From Cacajao melanocephalus (taxonomy: Eukaryota > Chordata > Mammalia > Primates > Pitheciidae): DNA of 64,000 nucleotides. Location: NCBI GenBank assembly GCA_963573385.1, contig CAUYLG010008956.1:1-64000 (forward strand), read 5' to 3'. The notes beneath the pieces were generated by a model that did no database searches, was not told where the DNA came from, and saw nothing but the letters and a program-made list of their open reading frames with translations. Shown here one piece after another: positions 38,941-50,979 of the stretch (position 1 is its first letter; each line of letters opens with the position of its first letter). A program made the position numbers and the translations under genes.

Positions 38941-40891
38941 CCTAGGTGTGTGTGTTTGTGTGTGTATTGTAAATGTGATTGCTTTCTTGATTTGGCTCCC
39001 AGCTTGAACATTATTGGTATGCAGAAATGCTACCAATTTTTGTGCATTGATTTTATATCCCGAAACTTAAGTGAAATTATTTATCAGGTCTAGGAGCCTT
39101 TTAATGGATATTTCATGTTTTTTTAGGTATAGAATCATTGTCAGTGAAGAAACACAATTTGACTTCATCTTTTCCTATTTGGATGACTTTTGTTTCTTTC
39201 TCTTGCCTGATTGCTCTGGCGAGGGCTTCTACTACTATCTTGAATAGGACCGATGAGAGAATGGGCATCCTTCTTCTTTGTGTTCTTAAAAGGAATGCTT
39301 CCAGCTTTTTTCTCTTCGGTATGATGTTGACTGTGTTGGATAAATTCCTGGAAATGCACAGCCTCCCAAAATGGAATCAGGAAACTTTGAAACTCTGAAC
39401 AGAGTAATATCAAGTTCCAAAATTGAATCAATCATTAAAAACCTACCAACCAAAAGAATCCCTGGACCAGATGGAGTCACAGAATTCAACCGGACATACA
39501 AATAAGAGCTGGTACCATACTGAAACTATTCCAAAAACCAAGGAGGAGGAACTTCTCCCTAACTCATTCTACAAAGTCAGCTTCACCTTGATACCAAAAC
39601 TTGGCAAAGACACAGCAAAAAAGAAAACTACAGGCCAGTCTCTCTGATGCACATGGATGCAAAAATCCTCAACAGAATACTGTTAAACCAGCAGCACATC
39701 AAAACTTTAATTTACCACAATCAGGTTGGCTTTATTTGTGGGATGCATGGTTGATTTAACATACATAAATCAATAAATGTGATTCACCATATAAACAGGA
39801 TTAAAAATAAAAACCATATGATTATCTCATAGACATAGATAAAGCATTTGATAAAATCCAGCATCTCTTTACAATAAAAACCCTCAACAAACTAGGCATT
39901 GAAAGTACGTACCTTAAAATAATAAGAGCTATCTACACATATAAATTTGACAACTTAGATCAACTTAGAAAATTTCAGTTTCTTGAAAGTATGTTACCAT
40001 AACTAAATACAAAATAGACCATTTCAATAGCCCTACAACTATTAAAGAAATTGAAAAATTAGACCCTGTCCCCCAAAATAAATCTCCAGATCCACTGGTT
40101 TCACTGGAAAATTCTAACAAATGGATAAAGAAGGATTAAAATCAATTTACATAATCTTGCAGAAAATATAGAAGGACTACTTCTCAATTCATTATATAAA
40201 GCTAGTATTACCCTGATGCCAAAGCAACAAGACAGTACCAAAAAAAAAAAAAAAAAAGATTAAGGGAGAAAATTACAAACCAATATGCCTCCTGAATATA
40301 GATCCACAAACCTTATACAAAATATTAACAAATAAAATTTAGCAATATATAAAAAGAGTTATATACTATGAGCAAGTGAGATTTATTTCAGAGATGCAAA
40401 GCTGGTTCAGTATTAAAAAACAATCACGTAATTTACCTTATTGAAAGAGTACTGAGAAAAATTACACGATCATATTAACCAATGCAGAAAAGCATTTGGC
40501 AAAATTCAACACACATTACTGATAAAAATTATTGAAAAATAGGAACAGAGGTAACTTCCTCAGCTTGACAAAGAGCATATACAAAAAACTTAGCATCTAC
40601 CACTGTACTTATTGGTGGAGGACTGAATGCTTTCAGGATATCTACATGTCAAGGATATCTACTCTTTCTGCTCTTAATCAGCTTGGTACTAGAAGTTCTA
40701 ATTTATGCAGTAGATGAGAAAAAGAAATAAAATGTGTATAGTTTGGAAAGCATGATGCAAGCTACTCTTATTTGCAGAAGTCATGATGGTCTACGTAGGA
40801 AATCCCAAGGAATCAACAGAAAACCCCCAGAACTAGAAGCAAATTTAGCAAGGTGAAAAGATGCAAGATAAATCTACAAAAATTAATAGTG

Positions 40892-40926
40892 TGTATGTGT
40901 GTGGTCTGTGTGTGTTTGTGTGTGTC
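40892..40926. repeat. GT-rich imperfect simple repeat
   Basis: Interrupted (GT)n inside the old L1M. Confidence 0.85.
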
Positions 40927-42418
40927 TATACACACTAGAAACAAACATATGGACACATGGATACTGTAACAAATTGTATCAAATTAAATATGATACTGTT
41001 TAGAGTCACTCAAAAACAAATGAAATATTTAGATGTAAATCTAGCACAACAGATACACCAGACTTATATGCTGAAAGAAACCAAAGAAGATCTAAATAAA
41101 TGGAGAGACATACAGTGTTCATGGATTGGGCAACTCAACATATTAAAGATCTCAATTCCACCCAAATTTATATGTAAATGTAATGTAATTTCTATCAAAA
41201 TCTTAGCAAGAAATCTTAGATATTGACAGATTATTCTTTAATTTATAGTGAGAAGTAAAGAATTAGATAGCTAAAACAATTTTGAAAAAGAATAAAATGT
41301 GACCAGTAGGTCTAATACATTTCAAGACATTGTATAGCTACAGTAATCACAATTGCATTGGCAGAGTGATAGATACATTTGTTAATGGAGCAGAATAGAA
41401 TCCAGAAATAGGCTTGTACAAATATTCCCAAGTATATTTTTCATTGAAGTATAATTTGCTTAGCACAAAAGTCATCTTTTAAAGTGTCAAATTCAGTGGT
41501 TTTTCGTATATTCACAAGGTTGTGCAACTATCGCCTCTGTCTAATTTTAGAAAAGTTTCATCACTCTGAAAAGAAGCTCCATTCTCTCAACCTCTAGCAA
41601 TCACTAGTATGCTTTTTTTTTCCCCCTATGGATTTGACTATTCTGGACACTTTATGTGTCCAGATGGAATCATACAATGTGTTGCCTTTTGTGTCAGGCT
41701 TTTTCAACTTAGCATGTTTTCAAGGTCCATCCATGTTAAGCATGTATCAGTATTTCATCCACTTTTATGAATGAATAATATTTTCATTTTTTTTGTTTAC
41801 CCATTCATCAGTTGATGACCTGAGTTGTCATCATGACCACTTGGCTATTATAAATGATGCTATTATGAACATTCATTAACAAGTTTTTGTGCAGATATGT
41901 TTCACCTCTCTTGGGTATATACCTAAGAGTAGAATTGCTAGTTCATATGGTACTTCTGGTTAACCTTTTGAGAAATCACCAAACTGTTTTCAAAAAAGGC
42001 TGCATCATTTTACATTCCCGCCAGCAATGTATAAAGGTTCTAGTTTCTTCACATCCTCATCAATATTCATCATTACCTGTCTTTTTGAGCATAGCCATCC
42101 TAGTGAGTATATCATTGTGGTTTTGATTTGTATTTGCTTGATGGTTAATGATGTTGAGCATCTTTCCACAGTTTTATTGGCCATTCATATATCTTCTTTA
42201 GAGAAATGTCTATTCAAATCCTCTACTCATTTTTATTTGGGCTACTTTTCATTACTAAGTTGTAAGCATTTTTTATATATTATGAATACAGTTCACTTAC
42301 TCTGTATGTGATTTGGGAGTATTTTCTCCCATTCTCTGTGTTGTGTTTTCACTTTATTAATAACATCCTTTGAAGCAGAAAAATATTTAATTTTAATTTA
42401 TCTATTTTTGTCTGGTTG

Positions 42419-42444
42419 CTTATACTTGAGTTACCAAGTATAAG
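42419..42444. repeat. Perfect 10-bp inverted repeat, 6-base spacer
   Basis: CTTATACTTG (42419-42428) pairs with CAAGTATAAG (42435-42444), within the old L1. Confidence 0.9.
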
Positions 42445-43183
42445 AAACTATTGCCTAATCTAAGGTTGTAAACATTTACAACTATATTTTCCTCTAGGAA
42501 TTTTATAAATTTTTCTCTTAAATTGAGGTCTTTGGTGCATTTTGATTTAATTTTTGTATATGAAGTAAAATAGGACTCCAACTTCATTCTTTTGCATGTG
42601 GATGTCCAGCTCCCTCAGCACCAATGATTGAAAAGACTACTGTTTCCTTATTTAATTGTCTTGGTGTCCTTGTCTATAACCAATTTACCATAAATTTAAT
42701 GGCTTATTTCTGGATTTCATTTCATTCTATTGAGCTGTGTTTATTCTATGGCAGTACAACACTTGTTTTGGTTATTCTAACTTTGTAGTAAGTTTTGAAA
42801 TTGTGATGTGGAGTCCTCCAGCTTAGTTTTTATTTTTAAAGATTATTTTGGCCATTCTTGCCTTTGTATTTCTGTGTGAATTTTAGGATCAGCTTGTCCA
42901 TTTATGCAAAAATCAATAGCAAAAGAACAAAACAGCTAGAATTTTGATGGAGATTATGTAGAATCTGTAGATCAGTTTGGAGAGTACTGCCATTTTATTA
43001 TTGAATAATAAGTCATTTAATACACAAACATGGGATTTATTTGCATCTTTAATTTCTTTCAATGTTTGTAGTTTTCCATGTACAAATCTTGTAATTTTTT
43101 GTTAAATTTATACCCAGGTTTTTTTTTTCTTCCAATGATATTTTAAGTGGAATTTTTAAAGTTTCCATTTTGGATTGAGGTAG

Positions 43184-43201
43184 TATATATATATATATAT
43201 T
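43184..43201. repeat. (TA)n microsatellite
   Basis: About nine TA units followed by a T run, inside the old L1. Confidence 0.9.
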
Positions 43202-44151
43202 TTTTAATGTTGATCTTTTATACTGAAACCTTCCTGAATTCATGTATCAGTTCTGATAATTTTTATGGACTCCTTAGGATTTTCAGTATACTAGATCATG
43301 TCATCTATGCACAGATATAGTTTACTTCTTTTCTTCTCTTAATTCCTTTTTTTCCTTCTTGCCTGTTTAGAACCTCCAGTACAATGTTGAATAGAAGTGG
43401 TGAGAGATCCTTGTATTGTTATTGCTTTTAGGGGAAAACATTCAGTCTTTAATAATGAATCATGATTTTAACTGTGAATTTTTCATATATGTTCTCTATC
43501 AGGTTGAGGAAGTTCCTTTGTATTCTTAGTTTGTGCTTTTATTATGAAACGGTGTTGGATTTTGTCAAATATTTTTTCTACATCTATTGACATGACCATA
43601 TGGTCTTTCTTCTTTAGTCCATTAATATAGTGTACAATTCAGATAGATTTGTAAATGTTATACCAATTTTGCATTCCTGGAATAAATCCTAATTGGTTGT
43701 GGTATTTGATGATATTCATGTTGCTGTATTTGATTTGCTAATATTCCATTGAGGATTTTTGCATCTATATTAATAAGGAATATTTGTCTGTACTTTTCTT
43801 GTGATATCTCTATCTGGTTTTGGTGTCAGGTTACTGCTGCCCCATGGAATGAGTTATAACTTATGTCCCTGAGTTGCATAGTTCTCTAATATTTACTAAG
43901 TTGTGTTCCATAGCCTTTGTTCTGTTTATGGCCCCATGCTGGTCCTCACTAACCCTCCATTGAAAGCCAGACATTCCGGAAGAGTGTGTCACAAGATAGG
44001 ATTGTGGTTTCTAGCCCTGGGAGAACCATTCCAAAACTCCTGTCTTACCTGATGATGGAGAGGGCAGTAGGATACCATATAAGGAAGCTTGCATCAGTGT
44101 TTACAGAGCCGTCAAAGAAAAGAACAGGAGCTTGGAAGATGCCTCCAAAAT

Positions 44152-44666
44152 GGAAACTGGTCGGTCAATCTATCTACCTACCTACCTACCTGTCTGTCTG
44201 TCTGTCTGTCTGTGTATTTTACCTTAACTTCTGGGGTACATGTGCAGATCGTGCAGGTTTGTTACATAGGTATACACGTGCCATGGTAATGGTTTGCTGC
44301 ATCCATCACCCCATCATCTACATTAGGTATTTCTCCTAATGCTATCCCTCCCCAATCCCCCCACCCCCTGCTATTCCTCCTCTAGCCCCCCACCCCCAGG
44401 CCCCAGTGTGTGATGTTCCCCTTCCTGTGTCTGTGTGTTCTCATTGTTTGACACACACTTATGAGCAAGAACATGTGGTGTTTAGTTTTCTGTTCTTGTG
44501 TCAGTTTTCTGAGAATGATGGTTTCCAGTTTCATCCATGTCCATGCAAAGGACATGAACTCATCTTTTTTTATGGCTGCATAGTATTTCATGGTGTATAT
44601 GTGCCACATTTTCTTTATCCAGTCTATCATTGATGGGCATTTGAGTTGGTTCTAAGGAAACTGGTC
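44152..44666 (-). mobile_element. 5'-truncated young L1 (minus) with microsatellite tail
   Basis: 44215-44655 is the L1 3' UTR and extreme end of ORF2 in antisense. ggaaactggtc flanks it at 44152-44162 and 44656-44666. Where a poly(T) (antisense tail) is expected there are ordered (CTAC)n and (CTGT)n runs (about 44167-44212). Confidence 0.92.
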
Positions 44667-45227
44667 ATTTTATCAGTCAGTTTTGCACCCATAAAATGAG
44701 TCTTATCTCTCCCTTCCAGTGTTTGTAGACCTGGTCTGTACCGGGCCAGAATTGGTCAGAGAGATCGATAGTCAAGAATTTTGAGAGTTCATTCAGTCTT
44801 ACCTCTACTCTTGTAGCCTAATAGCATTGAGGCTGCTCTCCGCCTTTAGGATTTATGACTTAGACATTGATAGTGCCTAGTAGCAGAGACCAGGAGCTTC
44901 ACTTCTTAGGGATGTGCTTAAACTTTCCTTGGAGCACTGGCATAGCCTCTGAATTAGATATTTTAAAGTAATCATAATTTGGATATAATCTTTAAAGTCA
45001 TATTTGCACTGAATGTTGTTAACTCTAATAATGAGTAGGCCAGAATTTAAGCAAGGACAGAATGCATAGCATTTCTAGGACTGCTCTAGAATAAGGGGTC
45101 CTCTGACAGTCTAGGTGAATTTAGATGCAGCAAAATGGGCAAAAGTCTCATACATTCTAATCTTTCTGATTTATTTATTCACCGTGATTGCAGAGTTTGT
45201 AGCTAAGCATTAAGAACCTTCGCGTGT

Positions 45228-45446
45228 AGAGGTTGGCAAGATACACACTCATGGGCCAAATCTAGACCACCATCTGTTTTTGTAAATAAAGTTTTATTGA
45301 AACACAGCCATTCCACTTGTTTATGTTTTATCTATGGCTGCTTCAGTGCTACAAAAGCATAGCTGAGTGGTTATGATAGAAACCAGCCCAAAAAGCCAAA
45401 GTATTTACTATCTGGAATTGTACAGAAAATGTTTGCCAACCTCTGT
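45228..45446. mobile_element. Nonautonomous hAT-Charlie element
   Basis: agaggttggcaag at one end and its near reverse complement gtttgccaacctctg at the other, with the internal phrases gtaaataaagttttattgaaacac and tatttactatctgg. The same family as the element at 63501. Degraded target duplication. Confidence 0.75.
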
Positions 45447-45759
45447 TTTAGAATCACAAAGTCACTCAAAATATTTCTTTTAAGTCACCAAAGAAATCAT
45501 ATGGTTATGTTCTGCATTTCACTGTCTAAAACTTTGAGGGGACTCTCTGAGAAGAAGCTACCCAATTCCGAATCCCATTCTATAGCAAAAGCTGTTATGC
45601 AAAACTCCCATACGTCTTTACTTTCATGAATTTTAAAATGACATCTCATAAACTTGACCTTCAGGAAATATATTCAAGGTTTCAGGCAAGAAAATACCAA
45701 ACTTTGCAAAATATTATTTAACTTGTTTTAAGACTAGGGAAAGGCATAGATACACTATT

Positions 45760-45900
45760 TTGAGAACTTCTGTGTACCAGGCATTGTGCTGGAAACTTTA
45801 CAGTCATTTATTGTTGTTCTCTTTTTATATATTTTGTAGATAGGGAAACTGAGGTTCAAGATTAAATGACTTGCCCACCACTAGGTCTCTCTGGTTCTCA
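45760..45900 (-). repeat. MIR element (minus)
   Basis: taccaggcattgtgctggaaac, tagatagggaaactgaggttc and aaatgacttgcccacc match reverse-complement MIR. Confidence 0.7.
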
Positions 45901-45922
45901 AAAGTAGGCTTCTTTTATTACC

Positions 45923-46090
45923 TCAGTGGTTCTTAAAGGAAGGCTTCTAGAAAACAACACCAGCACTGCCTGAAAACTTGTTAGAAATGAAAATTCTCAT
46001 GCTTTAGACCTGTTGAATCAGAAACTCTGGAGGTGGCATTCAGCAATGTGTGCTCGACTGAGGCCTCCATAAAAGTCTGAGGACCACTGG
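45923..46090 (+). mobile_element. MER5A-type hAT-Charlie element
   Basis: Full length by its ends: cagtggttct at the left and aggaccactgg at the right as inverted repeats. Body phrases are cttgttagaaatgaaaattctc, gttgaatcagaaactctgg and ggtggcattcagcaatgtgtg. Confidence 0.85.
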
Positions 46091-46099
46091 ATTATACTA

Positions 46100-48960
46100 T
46101 CCTATCATGCACTGGCTAATGTTGTGGTATGATAGTACTTAGTACTTTTGTCTTCTCTAGGGAATTTTGGGTATAGTTCAACCAATATAACTTGATGCTG
46201 TGCCTATGCACTGATTCCTTGCTGTGCCTAAAAGTACAGGCTATGATGTTTCAGGACGTGAGCTCTGCAAGCCTGGAGCTAAGTAGGGCAGAAGAAGCAG
46301 ATGTGATAGGCTTTGTTTTTCATGTCTACACCCAGGACCTTTTTCTTTAGGGAGGACCCAAGATCACACTTGAGATATGGGCTTCAGGAAGCAAGATGAA
46401 CAAATGTCATCCCCAGCTGGCAGAGATGAGTCTTGGACCCAGGCTGGGAGCTGGAGGAGAGCCAAACCAGCATGCTCTGCAAGCAGAATAATGGCAGAAC
46501 AGGCAAGAGTAACCAGCTCAGGAAAGGAGAAGAACAAGGTCCAATGGGAACAAACAAGCGTTACCTTCCCTCTTTAGTTTTACATCCTTTAGTGTTCTGG
46601 GCTTCAGGCACACTAAAGGATGTAAAGCTTCCAAGAGAGGCTGGGCATCTGAAGAGAAGCTTTAGGATGTGCACAGTCTGGCTTTGCAGTCCAGCTGGAG
46701 AAGAAACAGACAGCAGCAGTGACTGAGTTATTCTTTCTAAAAATTAACGTTCTCATAGATGAGAAATGTTATCAGTATACAACGAGGCATCCTGACAGGA
46801 ATTGAGGGTGACAGGAAAGGTTAGAATAATCTGTTGTTCAGGTGTGTTTGAAGGACTCCTCTCTTAGACTGTGGACAGATATAATTTGAAGGAAGATGGG
46901 CAGTGGACAAAGCACAAAGCAGATAGAAACTGCCTCCCCTCTAACCCCAGCTGTGCTTCCTTCTCGATGATCCCATGTCCTCCCGTGACCTAGTGACAAC
47001 TTCTTTCATTCAGTTGCCTTACATGTCAGTGACAGCTTCCCTCCCTTGACTGGAGTTGCTATCTCATAAATTAACTCAGATAAGAGTCCTGGGGCTGATC
47101 TGTCCTTGGCATTCAGCTTCCTCCCTGGAAACCACACACCTTGAGTTCAGGTGATGCTTTTTGTGCCTGGGTATAAACACGGACTGCACTATTGGTTTAA
47201 AATTCTTTAATAGTGCTTCTACAGGGTTCAGGGGTAGGGCACATAAAGATAATGTGAAGGTTGTGGAACTGGGAAGTCTCAGGTGTGGTTGTGTTCAGTT
47301 GGGGGAGGGTGACTGTCAGTTTTGAAGGTCATGGAAACACTGGGGCACAAGGCAGGCAGGGGTTCTATAAATCACGACAGTTGGTGCTCAGGGAAGAATA
47401 GAAGTGAAGAGTCAAGTATATTCATGAACTGGGTGGGTTATCAGACAGGTCAGCAATTACGAGGTCGGGAACTCTATAGCTTCAAGGGGAAGTGGATCAG
47501 AAAGTCAGGGCCATAGTTCTATAGGAAGCAAGAGGGAAGCTAGAGGTATGGCATTCCACTGAAGACCTTGGCTCATGTTTCCATGTGGGAATTTCTTCCC
47601 AGCATTATGTTGGAAATTTGCACACTTTCCCAAATCCTAAATCCCAAGAAAAATCAGTAGAAACATCATAAAAATAAGGATAAGTATTATAATTTTTTCT
47701 GTGAGCAATATGGTTTACAGTCAATGCGGAGATGTTAACTGGTTTAAAGGAATTCACTGACGTCAAGGACAAGCAGGAACAGGAAATGCTGATGCATGGA
47801 GTTGAAGGTGAAGGTCAACATTTCTAGCAATCAGGACAGGAGCACTTGGGAGAGAAATGGCCACTATTGCCATGTTATAAGTATGTGTTTCTAGCCTCCT
47901 TTGCTGCTAACATGAGTCATTTATGCAAAAATCTACAAATATAGGCATAATATACTTTATACAAATCTTACAAATGATGTTTTGACATAGAAAAAATTTT
48001 AGAAACAAAGTAAGTATTTAAATTGGCAATTTCAAAACCTACATCTGGGTAATACTGTTAACCTTGCTAGGAGATTCAAATATTATGTTATTCGAATTCT
48101 ATCAAATAATGTTCATCCCCATTTTCCTGTGTTCAGATATTCACTGTAGGCTGAAGTTCTTTGTAAATACTAGTAATCCAAGTATTTCTTCTTGTTAAAG
48201 ATATTTTTAGGTATCTGCAATAATGATGAAGAGTATACAGATTATTGGACATGTTTAAGAAATTTATGACTTTGGGATTTCCCAAGAATTCTCAGAAATT
48301 CTGATTTCTTTCTGAATCCTCAAGATTAATATTTGTGGAGAATTTAGAAACACTAGCCTTGGCTATAGTCCCTTCAACAGAGGAGCCAGAACCACTGTGG
48401 CTAGTGCAGCCTCCACAGGGGAGTGATGGGGGATTTATGGGGCTAGAGGAAGCAGGAATGGGAGAAGGGACCATGAAGGCCAACTCCATGGCTCAGATGT
48501 GCACTCACAAGAGCCCCGGTATCTCCAAGCAGCAAACAAGATGTGGTAGGGTGGACTGTCAGTTCTGGAATAATGATGCCTCTCTGAGAACGTTCGCTTT
48601 GGCCTCTGCTGAGTTGCACAGCCACATGAGCTGCAGTGAGACTTAGGGAGATGCTGTCACAGAAAGAATCAGAAGGCAGAGCATGCAACTGCAGCATGCA
48701 GAAATATGCTTACACCATAATACACGAAGACTCCCTGACACGGAGCTTGCAGTTCTGGGTTCCTTCAACCTGGCAGATTTTGCCCAGGGCTCTAATTACT
48801 CTCTTGAACACTTGTGACCTATATTTAATTTTAAAATGTATATGTGTGTATCTCTGTTGCACTGAAGCCAACTTGTCATTCTCCAGGTCCTTAAATGTAA
48901 AACCCACTGTCTTTGTGGTCTGGCTTAGTTTAGTGTCTTATGGAACTTGATTTAGCTTAG
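46100..48960. other. Unique intron sequence
   Basis: No repeat family is recognised. It holds a 17-bp perfect inverted repeat at 46579-46626. Open frames of about 100 codons at 46377-46726 and 48335-48697 overlap on both strands and show no recognised homology. Confidence 0.45.
46576..46629. repeat. 17-20 bp inverted repeat, 14-base loop
   Basis: TTTACATCCTTTAGTGT (46579-46595) is perfectly complemented at 46610-46626. One G-T and two further pairs extend it to 46576/46629. Confidence 0.95.
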
Positions 48961-48964
48961 TCTT

Positions 48965-49100
48965 CACATTAATTGTTATCCCCAATAATAATTAATCATT
49001 TCCGTTGAAACACAGGTTCCATGAGGTATGTCACTGATCCAAAATCACCCAGCATGGCAGTGACAGAACAGGATCTATGCCCAGATTTGCCTGCCCCCCA
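48965..49100 (-). repeat. MIR element (minus)
   Basis: ccaaaatcacccagcatggcag, gtgacagaacaggatctatgccc fits the reverse-complement MIR 5' half. Confidence 0.6.
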
Positions 49101-50159
49101 TACACTTGGCCATTGTGCTCTAGCCCAGGTTAAATCATTTAGTGCTTCCAGTCCAGGTCTCTTGCTGTAAGAGCCTTCAAGTGATCATGGATGGCCCATC
49201 TCCTGCCTTCCTACGGGCAGGTTGTTCTAATCTCCCTATTAGGGATGAGCTGTCTGATACATTAGCGTTATGCATCTGCCTCACACAAGGTCAAACAGTA
49301 AAATGTGAAAGAGAAAGTAGAGTCATGAGGGTTTTCCTGTCAAACTATGTTGTTCTTTTTTTGGCTTTTAACTTTCACCGTTAGGAATGGATAGTTCAGC
49401 CTAAGAGATCAACAAATATTGGACCAGGACGTTCTGAACAGCATCTCAAGCTGGGGAAAGCCTCTGTACATGGGTGCAGGCACAGTCCTGGTTTTTACTC
49501 TGACCAGTCTCTGTGATGTGGCCACTGGGTCTTTGCATATTTGAGGCCGGTCATCCATCAGAGGAACTGGAATTTGCCCAGTAACATATAATGTGGCCTT
49601 TGTTTGGGCTTGACCTTCATTTATTGGTCCAAATAAGAAGGGAGCTTGTGAAAGGGACTCAAAGAAGAGCTACAAAATGACCAGAGGCCCAGAAGATACG
49701 ATAGTAAGAAAAATATAAACAGCTAATGACTGGTTAACTGCTAAATTATGGCTACTGCTGACTTTAACTTTCATAACAGTAGTGAATTTTGTTCAGTGGC
49801 ACTAAGAGCTTTTAGTGTCCTTGAATTCTAACCAGGGAAGAATGAACTGTCCACTGATATATATTATATATGTTAGATATATGCTTTTGTGGAGGAAGAA
49901 GCATAATTTAGAACTATAATGAATTAAATCATAGGTAGAATTACAAAGAGAGAGAAAGTAAAATTCAAATGAGAAGAGGGAAGAGAGAGAAGTAGGGATG
50001 ACGGTCCAGAAAAGCAGCTTTCCACCAGCTTTGGCTAAACTGGTCTCCCAGGAGACAGCAGGAAGCTTGGCATCTCCCATGAAACTGAAGCTGAAACATG
50101 CCTGTGTAACCAGCACACAGATCAAGAAGTGGGAACTGTCCGACTTTCATAAGTCACCC

Positions 50160-50160
<1 letters not shown>
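49100..50160. other. Unique intron sequence
   Basis: Nothing recognised beyond AT-rich stretches. Confidence 0.4.
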
Positions 50161-50874
<714 letters not shown>

Positions 50875-50875
<1 letters not shown>

Positions 50876-50975
50876 TGCTAGTATAACAGATGAAAAAGCT
50901 AAGGCATGGAGAGGTGCCTAACATTCTACGTCTCACAAGTGGCAAAGCAGGAGTTTGAGCCCTCTTGGCCGGGCA
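50875..50975 (-). repeat. MIR fragment (minus)
   Basis: acagatgaaaaagctaaggcatgg, then gcaaagcaggagtttgagcc, in reverse-complement MIR order. Confidence 0.55.
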
Positions 50976-50979
50976 CCAG

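Larger units (their letters stand above)
37076..39955 (-). mobile_element. L1 (minus) with inverted 5' segment (twin-primed)
   Basis: 37080-39355 is L1 3' UTR and ORF2 in antisense, up to the reverse transcriptase region. From about 39356 to 39950 the sequence flips to L1 sense and covers the adjacent upstream part of ORF2, ending at the L1 position where the antisense part stopped. This is the pattern of twin priming, for an L1 whose 3' end points left. No clean target duplication was found. Older (L1PB/L1MA-like) than the elements at 24172 and 34430. Confidence 0.8.
41425..43925 (-). mobile_element. Old L1M (minus), 3' UTR and ORF2 remains
   Basis: The plus strand shows the antisense L1M 3' region (ttgaagtataatttgcttagc, atggaatcatacaatgtgtt, gggtatatacctaagagtag) and continues into ORF2 antisense (gccattcttgcctttgtatt, gttgaatagaagtggtgaga). 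It abuts the plus-strand L1M at 41420, tail-to-tail. Strongly diverged. Confidence 0.8.

Noticed and set aside
41643..41663. CTGGACAC/GTGTCCAG inverted repeat
   Set aside because: An 8-bp stem with a 5-base loop is expected several times by chance in this length.
44167..44212. Regular tetranucleotide units as a CRISPR-like or satellite array
   Set aside because: Units are 4 bp with no spacers and sit at an L1 tail; this is a microsatellite in eukaryotic DNA.
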